From positions 1-50,204 of the forward strand of contig JAUYAR010000052.1 of NCBI GenBank assembly GCA_030693415.1: a stretch of 50,204 nucleotides of DNA, read 5' to 3'. A program made the position numbers and the translations under genes. This DNA comes from Candidatus Cloacimonadaceae bacterium (lineage in GTDB: Bacteria; Cloacimonadota; Cloacimonadia; Cloacimonadales; Cloacimonadaceae). Within the stretch, counting starts at the first letter, position 1; every line of letters begins with the position of its first letter. Shown in pieces: positions 34,433 to 42,292 of this stretch. A model generated the notes under the pieces. The model searched no databases. It was not told the DNA's origin and saw only the letters and a program-made list of their open reading frames with translations.

Positions 34433-34951
34433 TCAACCAAAGAAGAATCCGACCACTCCCGCACCCAGCAACATATAGAAAGGATTGATCTTGAAACGCA
34501 TGTAGATCGTAAAACACAGCAAAAACACTCCCACCGAAAAGACATCGCCAAAGCTGCTTTGTCCGATCAGGATCATCGCCGCGCCGATCAATCCCAGGCT
34601 CAGCCAGCGCAGTTTCTGCATCACGTTCTTGAACCAGGGCTGATGTTTCAACTTCATGTAGGTCAAGGTGATAGCCAGCATGATCACCAGCGAGGGCAAG
34701 ATCAGCGAAAAGGTGCAAACAACACTGCCGAGGATTCCGCCTTTTTGAAAACCGATGAAGGTGGCGGCATTGATCGCGATCGGTCCCGGAGTCATTTGCG
34801 AGATCGCGACGATGTCTGTGAATTCCGCTTGTGTGAGCCAGCCGTGCTTGATCACTGTTTCCTGTTGGATCATCGCCAAAATCGCGTAGCCCCCGCCGAA
34901 GCTGAACAATCCTATCTTCATGAAACTGAATATCATAGCCAACGGGATCAT
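34433..34951 (-). CDS. Chromate-transporter-family half protein (second half)
   Basis: The 172-residue membrane protein has about five or six hydrophobic segments and the CHR motif FGGGYAILAMIQQETV near the start, with QMTPGPIAINAATFIGF near residues 50-66. Two short CHR proteins encoded together form one transporter. Members of the family move chromate or sulfate-like oxyanions, but the natural substrate of most is unknown. Its ATG overlaps the stop of the partner gene by four bases. No chromate regulator or reductase lies nearby, so the substrate is left open. Confidence 0.87.
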   Translation of the reverse strand: MIPLAMIFSFMKIGLFSFGGGYAILAMIQQETVIKHGWLTQAEFTDIVAISQMTPGPIAINAATFIGFQKGGILGSVVCTFSLILPSLVIMLAITLTYMKLKHQPWFKNVMQKLRWLSLGLIGAAMILIGQSSFGDVFSVGVFLLCFTIYMRFKINPFYMLLGAGVVGFFFG

Positions 34952-35487
34952 GCTTTTCTCCGCTGCCTGCGCAAGCTTTGCAGCACCGCAAAGAGGATCG
35001 TTAAAGCGATCAGATAGACGGGGCTGATAAAAAATATCGCCACCAACGCGGCAGAGAGCAGCGGAAACCAGAAATTGCCGGCATTGATCCCCGCCTTTTT
35101 CGTCATTTGGATCAGAGGAACGGCGATCAAAGCCACCACAGCAGGTCTCAAGGCATGAAACACCCGCTGTATCGCATCCAAATGCGCATAACGCGTAAAT
35201 ACGGAAGCGATTAGAATAATGCTGATCGTCGAGGGCAATAAAGTTCCCAAGACCGCCATCGCCATTCCGTTTCTGCCCCGGATCTGAATACCGAGATAGA
35301 CTGCCAGGTTGACCGCGAGCGGACCGGGACAGGATTGCGCTGCCGCAAGACCGTCCAGAAATTCATCGTCACTAATCCACCGGCGCTTGAAACAGACTTC
35401 GTCGCGGATCAGAGGGATCATCGCATAGGCTCCGCCGATTGTGAGTGCCCCGATTTTGAAGAAGGTTTTGAATATCTGCCAGAGCAT
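34948..35487 (-). CDS. Chromate-transporter-family half protein (first half)
   Basis: The 179-residue membrane protein is the partner of the 34433-34951 product. It has FKIGALTIGGAYAMIPLIRDEV near the start and AAAQSCPGPLAVNLAVYLG near residues 48-66, the first-half versions of the GGG and PGP motifs. It begins two bp after the ispG stop, so it is probably co-transcribed with ispG. It ends in a basic tail (QSLRRQRRKA) consistent with a cytoplasmic C-terminus. Confidence 0.87.
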   Translation of the reverse strand: MLWQIFKTFFKIGALTIGGAYAMIPLIRDEVCFKRRWISDDEFLDGLAAAQSCPGPLAVNLAVYLGIQIRGRNGMAMAVLGTLLPSTISIILIASVFTRYAHLDAIQRVFHALRPAVVALIAVPLIQMTKKAGINAGNFWFPLLSAALVAIFFISPVYLIALTILFAVLQSLRRQRRKA

Positions 35488-35489
35488 GC

Positions 35490-36557
35490 CTAATCCGCTA
35501 TGACGTCAGATTCGATCAATGCCATCAGTTCCTCTACCAGTCTGTCCTCCGGCACTTTTTTGACGATCTTGCCGTGCGCAAAAAGCAAGCCTTCTCCATC
35601 TCCACCGGCGATGCCATAATCCGCTTCGCGCGCCTCTCCGGGTCCGTTCACTGCGCAGCCCATAACCGCAACGGTGATAGGCAGATCGGCATATTTCTGC
35701 AATGCTGTTTCCACCTTTTCGGTTAAAGCGATCAGATCGATGCGGGTGCGTCCGCAAGTGGGACAGGAGATGATATTGAGTCCTTTGCGAAGCTCCAACG
35801 CCTTCAGAATCTCTTTTGCCACAATCACTTCCTGCACCGGATCGGAGGTCAGGGACACGCGGATCGTATCCCCGATCCCTTCGGCAAGCAGGATTCCCAA
35901 CGCGAGGGAGGATTTGACGCTGCCGGAAAGCAAAGTGCCGGATTCAGTGATGCCAAGATGCAGCGGATAATCGCACTTGGCGCTCAAAAGACGGTAGCTT
36001 TCCAGCATCAAGGGCACGTGTGAAGCCTTGACGGAGATCTTGATGCGGTCATAATTCAGGTCTTCAAGGATGCGAACGTGCCGCAGCGCCGCCTCAACCA
36101 TCGCATTCGCAGTAAGTCCATATTTATCAAGTAGATCGCGAGGTAAAGAACCACTGTTGACGCCAATGCGGATTGGAACGCCGCGATCCTTGGCTGCCGC
36201 CACAAGAGTTTCCACGTGATTGCGCTTTTCAATGTTTCCAGGGTTGATGCGCAAGCCGTCGATGCCGCCATCCATTGCCGCCAAAGCCAAACGGTGGTCA
36301 AAATGGATATCCGCCACCATCGGCATGGAACTGATCCTCTTCAATATCGGAATCGCGGCAGCATCGTCAAGATCAACCACACTGAACCGTATGATATCGC
36401 AACCCGCTGTCTGAAGACGAATTAGTTGCTGCCGAGCTTCGCCGATATCGGATGTTCGCACCGAAAGCATACTCTGAATGCTGATCGGAGCGTCTCCTCC
36501 GATGAGAATGCCGCCAAGGCTGATCTGACGTGTTTTTCTACGCTTTATATCACTCAT
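35490..36557 (-). CDS. ispG: 4-hydroxy-3-methylbut-2-enyl diphosphate synthase (IspG/GcpE)
   Basis: The ATG at 36557 (MSDIKRRKTRQISLG) gives 355 residues; a TTG at 36581 would add eight. The enzyme makes HMBPP in the MEP isoprenoid pathway. It has PISIQSMLSV near residue 25, VADIHFDHRLALAA near 80 and RINPGNIEKRNHV near 98. The [4Fe-4S] ligands are the two Cys of ISCPTCGRT and the Cys of GCAVNGPGEAREAD near 300, with the conserved Glu of that last motif. Its length matches the bacterial two-domain type. The upstream gap is occupied by repeats, and no promoter was recognised. Confidence 0.95.
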   Translation of the reverse strand: MSDIKRRKTRQISLGGILIGGDAPISIQSMLSVRTSDIGEARQQLIRLQTAGCDIIRFSVVDLDDAAAIPILKRISSMPMVADIHFDHRLALAAMDGGIDGLRINPGNIEKRNHVETLVAAAKDRGVPIRIGVNSGSLPRDLLDKYGLTANAMVEAALRHVRILEDLNYDRIKISVKASHVPLMLESYRLLSAKCDYPLHLGITESGTLLSGSVKSSLALGILLAEGIGDTIRVSLTSDPVQEVIVAKEILKALELRKGLNIISCPTCGRTRIDLIALTEKVETALQKYADLPITVAVMGCAVNGPGEAREADYGIAGGDGEGLLFAHGKIVKKVPEDRLVEELMALIESDVIAD

Positions 36558-36617
36558 GTTCCAAGCGGATAGAATTGTCAAAATCTGTCAATTCTTTTCA
36601 ATCGATGTTTTCGCTGT

Positions 36618-36640
36618 AGCGCAGGATGCCGATCCTGCGA
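36618..36640. repeat. GCAG.AT dispersed hairpin, copy 3
   Basis: The stem is GCAGGAT / ATCCTGC. The fifth base pair is swapped relative to copy 1 (C-G to G-C), keeping the pairing. Confidence 0.8.
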
Positions 36641-36697
36641 AGGAAAACCCCTATCAACATACCATCAAATTCGCAGCATGCGGACAGCATTTACCGG

Positions 36698-36720
36698 TTC
36701 GCAGCATCGGCATGCTGCGC
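36698..36720. repeat. GCAG.AT dispersed hairpin, copy 4
   Basis: The stem GCAGCAT / ATGCTGC is followed by GCGCTACATTTTGCACCCC. It lies 40 bp before the 56-bp palindrome, in the same order but with a longer spacer than at 12806. Confidence 0.8.
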
Positions 36721-36759
36721 TACATTTTGCACCCCAAAAATTCGTTTCTTCCCCCTTTG

Positions 36760-36815
36760 CATTACGGAATCAATACGGACTCATTACGGACTAAGTCCGT
36801 ATTGACTCCGTAATG
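36760..36815. repeat. 56-bp dispersed palindrome, copy 2
   Basis: The copy begins CATTACGGAATCAATACGGA and ends TTGACTCCGTAATG. It is the exact reverse complement of copy 1 and is preceded by CTTCCCCCTTTG, the reverse complement of the flank at 12893. Confidence 0.88.
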
Positions 36816-36950
36816 CTCACGAGGAAGGATATGAATCGAACGGCTAAGAATTTGAAATTAATAGCAGTTGGATGATAATGGCAGGTTTCCGGAATTGATC
36901 CAGCTTCTGATCAATATTTTCAAGCTTGGTCAATCTTGCTTTGGCTTAAG

Positions 36951-38120
36951 TTAATTCACCATTTGTTTGCGTGAAAACACAAAAATGGCTGCCCCTGCCA
37001 TACTTGCGAAAGCAGCCAGATAAATGGCAGCGTCGAAGTTACCATACATATCATACAGATAACCGCCGGTCGCGGGACCAAATATTCCACCGATGGCGTA
37101 TCCCACAAACACGTATGGATATACGGCTAACAGATTGTCCATGCCAAATACCTTGGCTGTTTTTTTGGCAAAAAGCACGAAGTTTCCACCAAACCCAAAA
37201 CCAACCAATAAAGAAAGCATTAGATAGGTTTCGGAAGTTATCGCCACATAATTGAGCAAATAAATCGCTATTCCCTGGAGAGCAAGTGAGAAAAATATGG
37301 TTAGATTTGCCCCAAGATGATCGCTAATGCCTCCCCATGAAATCCTGCCAAGAAAATTGGCTATTGCCAGGATGGATACTCCCATAATCAAAGTATTGTT
37401 GGGGACATTGTGGACTGCACCAATCGATCTGAGATTTCCGATGATCAGCAAACCTGCAAAAGTGCCTAAGAAAATCCCGATCAAGAGCTTGTAGAAAGCT
37501 TTGTTATTGATTAGATTCCGAAATTTGACTTTGTCGGATAGCGAGATGGAATCAGGAGATTTTACCATAAAAGACATTGTCAGCAGCAGCAATCCATACA
37601 CCACCCCGAGTACTTTAAAAATCTCAAGGACATGATAGCCTTGCAGGAGCAATTTATTGGCAAAATAAGATAGAATTAGGGCGGCGAAACCAAACCCCGC
37701 GGTAACAATACCGGTTATCGATCCGCTTTTTTCAGGGAACCACCTTGCCGGAGTCGTGATTGATACCAGATAGCCAAAACCGGTTCCAATGCCACCCAAA
37801 ACTCCAATCCCCATCAGCACCAATAAAAAGCTACCCTGCGAAAAACCGGCTATAATGTATCCGCAGCTATAGAACAGCGCGGAAATTGTGATGAGTTGGC
37901 GGGGAGACAGCTTTTCCGCCAGCTTGGCGACAAATATCATACTGACCGGAAATACGCAGATAAGAGTGCCAAATATAAGCTGCGCTTGGGCATTGGTAAA
38001 TCCCACGCTGATACGAAGCTCATGGGCAAAAACGCTCCATGCGTAAACGCCGCCAAGACATAGCATAACCACAAAGCAAGCGCATGTTGAGATGTATTTA
38101 TTCATCGGTGATTTCATCAT
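36951..38120 (-). CDS. OFA-type major facilitator transporter
   Basis: The 389-residue protein has about twelve hydrophobic segments. Its sequence resembles the oxalate:formate antiporter (OFA) branch of the MFS, with LGGVYAWSVFAHEL near residue 22, GVLGGIGTGFGYLVSITTPARWFPEKSG near 108 and NFLGRISWGGISDHLG near 245. OFA members carry small carboxylates such as oxalate, formate or lactate. The substrate is not determined by the sequence. It lies 38 bp behind purE, so it is probably in the purK-purE operon. Another start at 38105 (MNKYISTCA) is possible. Confidence 0.82.
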   Translation of the reverse strand: MMKSPMNKYISTCACFVVMLCLGGVYAWSVFAHELRISVGFTNAQAQLIFGTLICVFPVSMIFVAKLAEKLSPRQLITISALFYSCGYIIAGFSQGSFLLVLMGIGVLGGIGTGFGYLVSITTPARWFPEKSGSITGIVTAGFGFAALILSYFANKLLLQGYHVLEIFKVLGVVYGLLLLTMSFMVKSPDSISLSDKVKFRNLINNKAFYKLLIGIFLGTFAGLLIIGNLRSIGAVHNVPNNTLIMGVSILAIANFLGRISWGGISDHLGANLTIFFSLALQGIAIYLLNYVAITSETYLMLSLLVGFGFGGNFVLFAKKTAKVFGMDNLLAVYPYVFVGYAIGGIFGPATGGYLYDMYGNFDAAIYLAAFASMAGAAIFVFSRKQMVN

Positions 38121-38158
38121 TTCAGCTCAAATGCAGTTCATTGGTGACAATAATCGCG

Positions 38159-38815
38159 CTACCTTGGATTTTCTAGTGTCTTTTGTCCGGATACTACAAT
38201 AGAATCTTCAGCCACGATGCACCGAACCCCAGGCTCCCTTTCGCAAAGCGGTGCAATGATAGTTTCTTTGCTGTGTCTGGAAGCTATTACAAGTGTTCCA
38301 CCATTGAAAAATCCGTCTTTGCCTGATCTGTCAATCGCACTTGCTGCATCAATAACTTGTTTTTCAAGGTATTTCTTGTAATTGATTATTTTCTCTCTGA
38401 TTTCAGGATTACCTACAGAAACTATTTGTGCCGCTAAAATTCCAGCATTCTTGCTTCCGTTTAAGGCTACCGTCGCCACCGGCACTCCATTCGGCATCTG
38501 GAGAATGGATAGCACTGAATCCCAGCCGTCTATGGAGTTTGAGGACTTGATGGGTACTCCGATCACCGGTAAAGGAGAAATCGCAGCCACCATGCCCGGT
38601 AAATGAGCTGCACCGCCGGCGCCGGCAATAATAACCTGGATATCGCGTTTGTGAGCATTTGCGGCATAATGAAACAGCTTTTGAGGAGTTCGATGCGCAG
38701 ACACGATGTCTATTTCATAGCCTATATCGAAAAAATCCAATATTTCTGCAGCCTGCTTCATTATGGGCATATCCGAGTTTGATCCCATGATAATACTTAC
38801 GCATAGTTTTTTCAT
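38159..38815 (-). CDS. purE: N5-carboxyaminoimidazole ribonucleotide mutase with C-terminal extension
   Basis: PurE converts N5-CAIR to CAIR in purine synthesis. The core (about residues 1-165) has IIMGSNSDMPIMKQ, VSAHRTPQKL, IAGAGGAAHLPGMVA and VGVPIKSSNSIDGWDSVLSI-type blocks of class I PurE. At 218 residues it is about 50 longer than the usual 160-170. The extra tail (FFNGGTLVIASRHSKET and onward) has no recognised domain, and no frameshift is obvious because the stop is followed by a normal gap. Its start overlaps purK by four bases, and both act in one step pair. Confidence 0.92.
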   Translation of the reverse strand: MKKLCVSIIMGSNSDMPIMKQAAEILDFFDIGYEIDIVSAHRTPQKLFHYAANAHKRDIQVIIAGAGGAAHLPGMVAAISPLPVIGVPIKSSNSIDGWDSVLSILQMPNGVPVATVALNGSKNAGILAAQIVSVGNPEIREKIINYKKYLEKQVIDAASAIDRSGKDGFFNGGTLVIASRHSKETIIAPLCEREPGVRCIVAEDSIVVSGQKTLENPR

Positions 38816-39954
38816 GATTGCACCTTGATGAGTTTTTTGACTGTCAGGGCTTTTTGCAGGGCATCCTCCAAGCTTGTTGACAGTATCGTTACATGCCCCA
38901 TTTTACGATTGTAGCTCGTAATTTGTTTTCCGTAGAGGTGGATTTTTACACCCTCTATCGCCAAGCTTTCGGCTATTCCCCGATACACTACAGGTCCTGT
39001 AAATCCTTTTTCTCCCAATAAGTTTAGCATCACAGAGGGCATAATTACACTTGTGCTGCCAAGCGGAAGATTGAATATCGCCCTGAGGTGTTGCTCAAAT
39101 TGAGATGTAGCCACACTTTCAATGGTATGGTGTCCGCTGTTGTGGGGACGGGGAGATACTTCGTTCACATAGATATCGTCATGCTGGTCGATAAATAGCT
39201 CGACCGCCAATAACCCTTCCATATTCAATTTCTTGATCACTTCCAAAGCTATCGATTCTGCCTTTTTTGCTAAGGTTGGACTGAATCTCGCCGGGCAGAG
39301 TAATTTCTCCACAAGATTTGCCTCTTGCTCTATAATCAATTCCACAGCGGGGAAACAACGGATTTCTCCTTGTCTATTTCTGGCGGCTATCACCGATATT
39401 TCTTTGGAGACGTCGATTTTGCTTTCGATTACGGAATCACAATCCATAATATCTTTCAGCTCATTTTCCGCATTGATAATCACTACTCCCCGTCCGTCAT
39501 AACCCCCTTTCCGAGCTTTCTGTACAAAAGGATAGCGGATTCGATTACAAGCTATGGCTTCAATGATCTCCGCCTTGGATTTGCACAATTGAAACGGAGA
39601 TGTGATGATCTCATGATCAGCAAAAAACTGCTTTTGAGTGCCTTTATCTTGGATAATTTCGAGAACCGATGGGTCTGGGACTATCTGAACGCCTTCCGAT
39701 TTCAGTTTTAACAAGGCACCAATGTTTACGCTCTCAATCTCGAATGTCAACAAATCAACCTGTTTCCCAAAATCATACACTGCTGCATAGTCACGATGGT
39801 CGCCTTGAATAAAAACCGAGGCAACACCGCTTGCCGGACAATTCTGCTCATTATCGAGGACAAAAGTGACTATATCCCATTTACTGGCTTCTTGAACCAG
39901 CATTTTTGCCAGTTGTCCACCGGCTATAATTCCTAACTTTAAACTATTTAACAT
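38812..39954 (-). CDS. purK: N5-carboxyaminoimidazole ribonucleotide synthase
   Basis: The ATG at 39954 follows AAAGGA; an upstream TTG at 39960 is less likely. The 380-residue ATP-grasp ligase carboxylates AIR with bicarbonate and ATP. It has LGIIAGGQLAKMLVQEA near the start, VDLLTFEIESVN near 75, RKGGYDGRGV near 153 and EVSPRPHNSGHHTIE near 263, the usual metal and ATP blocks. The purK-purE-OFA segment looks richer in A+T than the surrounding genes and holds no other purine genes. The 179-bp gap upstream contains TTGACA at 40032-40027 (minus), but without a matching -10 box. Confidence 0.93.
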   Translation of the reverse strand: MLNSLKLGIIAGGQLAKMLVQEASKWDIVTFVLDNEQNCPASGVASVFIQGDHRDYAAVYDFGKQVDLLTFEIESVNIGALLKLKSEGVQIVPDPSVLEIIQDKGTQKQFFADHEIITSPFQLCKSKAEIIEAIACNRIRYPFVQKARKGGYDGRGVVIINAENELKDIMDCDSVIESKIDVSKEISVIAARNRQGEIRCFPAVELIIEQEANLVEKLLCPARFSPTLAKKAESIALEVIKKLNMEGLLAVELFIDQHDDIYVNEVSPRPHNSGHHTIESVATSQFEQHLRAIFNLPLGSTSVIMPSVMLNLLGEKGFTGPVVYRGIAESLAIEGVKIHLYGKQITSYNRKMGHVTILSTSLEDALQKALTVKKLIKVQS

Positions 39955-40133
39955 GGGCAATCCTTTAACTTCTCTGATTTTGAATGCGCACCCCCCCGAC
40001 TACCAAAAATCTGTATCCTATTATATTGTCAATGCATTTTGTGGCCTGCATACCCCGATTTCTGCAGGTAAGCTCCGCCAAATGCAGGCAGAAAAACCAA
40101 CTCAACGTGCTTTTACATCGATCCGGCGCGGAA

Positions 40134-40889
40134 TCATACCTCATGGATAAAGAGGCTATCGTCCAGAAGTGAATGCGATGCAAGCAATCCGGCTTCCCTT
40201 GAGAAAACCCAGGCTCCGCCACAATAGGCATCGTGCCCGTCTCTGAACATCGCTTGGATGGCGTTGACGGAGAGCACCAAACCGCCAAGCTTTGTCCATT
40301 CATCTGTGTAATAGGGTAGCTCCCAGGCATCCCACTTTGGTTGAGTTTCATCTGAGACGGGATAGCTGCGAGCCATGATGTGAAGGGACAAATCCGGTTT
40401 TTCAGCGTTGACCTGATCCGTAATCGAAGCATCGAAAAGGTCTCCACAGACGATCAGGGTCGTCTTGCCAAACTTCGTGTCCGCATACTCGACAGTGTCT
40501 CCACATGGATTGAATTCTTCGCTCATCCCGGGCAGGAGCCATCCGGGACTGATTCTGCGATAATGAATGACGATATCGCCTTTGTCGTCAATCAAAACCG
40601 CGCTGTCATAGACCTTCCCATCCGTAAGCTCCAGGAAACCAAAACAAATATGGATGCTTAGTTTTTGTGCCATATTCCGTAATGATTGGATTTCACGGGA
40701 ATTGATAGCGAGGCTGAGTTTGGTATCTTTTTCCGGCACACCGGTGATGTCCAGACCGCTCAAACAGGCTTCGGGGAATACGATCAGCTCGCACCCCAGA
40801 CTCACAGCCTGGACGATCTTTTCCTGCATCACCCCAAGCGCTTTGCGGATTGTCGAGTAAATAGGAAACACGCACAGAGCGACTTTCAT
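40134..40889 (-). CDS. Nitrilase-superfamily protein with altered catalytic Lys
   Basis: The 251-residue protein has the nitrilase fold blocks: the Glu in IVFPEACLSG near residue 39, a YRR segment in VIHYRRISPGW near 111, and the Cys in LIVCGDLFDA near 147. In active carbon-nitrogen hydrolases the middle motif is YRK, with Lys as the catalytic base partner; here it is Arg (codon AGA). The Glu and Cys are kept. It may be inactive, have a changed mechanism or act as a binding protein. Its start at 40889 lies just before a duplicated fragment of the comM 3' end (40909-40964). Confidence 0.78.
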   Translation of the reverse strand: MKVALCVFPIYSTIRKALGVMQEKIVQAVSLGCELIVFPEACLSGLDITGVPEKDTKLSLAINSREIQSLRNMAQKLSIHICFGFLELTDGKVYDSAVLIDDKGDIVIHYRRISPGWLLPGMSEEFNPCGDTVEYADTKFGKTTLIVCGDLFDASITDQVNAEKPDLSLHIMARSYPVSDETQPKWDAWELPYYTDEWTKLGGLVLSVNAIQAMFRDGHDAYCGGAWVFSREAGLLASHSLLDDSLFIHEV

Positions 40890-40908
40890 GCCCGATCCCT
40901 ATGGATGA

Positions 40909-40964
40909 TCAGCTCCAGTATTTCCGATCCAGGGTGCGGTATTGGATCGCTTCGGAGATGTGTT
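40909..40964 (-). repeat. Duplicate of comM 3' end (56 bp)
   Basis: This segment is identical, except for one base, to 42293-42348, the last 18 codons and stop of comM. It still reads DRKYWS and a stop on the minus strand. The two copies bracket the Fic gene, as direct repeats left by insertion of a 1.4-kb segment at the end of comM would. It is not expected to be translated. Confidence 0.88.
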
Positions 40965-41031
40965 GGCAATAACCATATTTAAACTTATTGACCTGAGGGT
41001 TAATTTAAGAATATCCATATATACCTTTGGG

Positions 41032-41148
41032 GTGCGTAAGATACAATTTGGGAATCTATATGTCGAGTTGTGGCTAATTTTTCGAAATAAGGGAATCTAT
41101 ATGTTGACTTCATGCGCCTATCTCATAATATGGGAAACTATGTTATGA
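41032..41148. repeat. Short repeats GGGAATCTATATGT downstream of fic
   Basis: The motif GGGAATCTATATGT occurs at 41049-41062 and 41092-41105, with a weaker GGGAAACTATGTTA at 41131-41144. Spacing is about 40 bp. They lie between the fic stop and the comM fragment and could be degenerate operator, recombination or decayed coding repeats. No function recognised. Confidence 0.5.
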
Positions 41149-41154
41149 CTTTCA

Positions 41155-42282
41155 TCAGAAAACGCTTACATACTTTTCAAATATAAACACACGATTTCTG
41201 GCATAACCGGTAATCTCACGAAGAATTCCAATTTCAACCAATCTGCTAATCAGATGATTTACAGATGCATAGTTCAGGTTCAGCAACAACTTGGCATTTT
41301 TTACGGTGATGATAGGAGACTGATACATGTGGATAATCAGTTTTCTGGCATGAGAAGCTTGTCTCCCAAGTGTCACAATCTCATTTTCCGTGTTTCTATG
41401 AAGCTCGAGGATTCTGTTAAAAGTGGTCTTCCCTTTTTCTGCCGTAACGATCACAGACTGTAAAAAGAACCTAACCCAGTGCCCCAGATCATGAGATTCC
41501 CTGACCCTTGTTAGCGCATCGTAATATGCTCCTCTATGACTGTCAAAATAATCCGAGATATATAATGTAGGTTTATTCAAAAGCCTGTTGCGAACCAGAT
41601 AAAGAGTAATGAGCAGCCTGCCGATGCGGCCATTCCCGTCCAAAAACGGGTGTATGGTCTCAAACTGATAATGCATAATCGCGCATTTGATCAAGTGAGG
41701 AGTATTTATGTTTACATTATGCAGAAAACTCTCAAAATCGCCCAACATATCTGGCATATCTTCGATATGCGGTGGTATGAAAGCTGCGTCAGAAAGCGAT
41801 GAACCACCAATCCAGTTCTGGCTTCTACGAAACTCGCCTGGTGTTTTATTCTCTCCCCGAACACTGTGCATTAATATCGAGTGAGTTTCCCTGATCAATC
41901 TTAGAGATAAAGGTAGTGTGTCCAATTTCTCAATAGCGAAATTAATTGCATTAACATAATTTTGAACCTCAATCCAGTCGTCCCTTTTTTCCGGCAACAC
42001 CAAATCCTCATCCAAGATAACGTCTTCAATTTCCGTATTTGTCCCCTCAATGCGGCTGGATGTGTTTGCCTCTTTCAGAATATGCATCTGTATAAATAGA
42101 TTAACATTGGGCACGATCAGCGAGAAAGCGTTCAATTCTCCCAAAGATTGGGTTGCTTGTTCCAGCAACACGTTGACGCGTGGATCCTCCCAAGTCCATA
42201 CTTGATTGATCTTGGCAGGCAGGAAACTACTGTATTGATACTGTTTCTTGTAAACTCCCGATTTGAATTCTTCAAACTTCAT
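41155..42282 (-). CDS. Fic-domain AMP-transferase-like protein
   Basis: The ATG at 42282 follows GGAGGG; a longer frame to 42537 only reads through comM in another frame. The 375-residue protein has an N-terminal inhibitory motif SSRIEG near residue 74, matching (S/T)xxxE(G/N) of class II Fic proteins. The active motif HPFLDGNGRIGR is near 209, and a C-terminal winged helix lies at about 300-375 (NAKLLLNLNYASVNHLISRLVEIGIL). It would transfer AMP, or another nucleotide group, to a target hydroxyl. The motif is complete, so activity is likely. It is A+T-rich and bracketed by a duplication, suggesting recent gain. Confidence 0.9.
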   Translation of the reverse strand: MKFEEFKSGVYKKQYQYSSFLPAKINQVWTWEDPRVNVLLEQATQSLGELNAFSLIVPNVNLFIQMHILKEANTSSRIEGTNTEIEDVILDEDLVLPEKRDDWIEVQNYVNAINFAIEKLDTLPLSLRLIRETHSILMHSVRGENKTPGEFRRSQNWIGGSSLSDAAFIPPHIEDMPDMLGDFESFLHNVNINTPHLIKCAIMHYQFETIHPFLDGNGRIGRLLITLYLVRNRLLNKPTLYISDYFDSHRGAYYDALTRVRESHDLGHWVRFFLQSVIVTAEKGKTTFNRILELHRNTENEIVTLGRQASHARKLIIHMYQSPIITVKNAKLLLNLNYASVNHLISRLVEIGILREITGYARNRVFIFEKYVSVF

Positions 42283-42292
42283 GATCCCTCCC

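Larger units (their letters stand above)
36558..36950. other. Gene-free region with repeats, 393 bp
   Basis: No gene is supported. It holds two GCAG.AT hairpins (36618-36640 and 36698-36720), a partial third near 36671-36690 (TCGCAGCATGCGGACAGCAT), and the second copy of the 56-bp palindrome (36760-36815). The stretch 36816-36950 is A+T-rich without recognised elements. Confidence 0.65.

Noticed and set aside
34433-35487. Frameshifted single chromate transporter gene
   Set aside because: Two separate half-length CHR genes with a four-base overlap are a normal arrangement; each half has its own start and complete motifs.
40020-40032. Promoter of purK (TTGACA followed closely by TATAAT)
   Set aside because: The two boxes overlap rather than being about 17 bp apart, and neither has a good partner at the proper distance.
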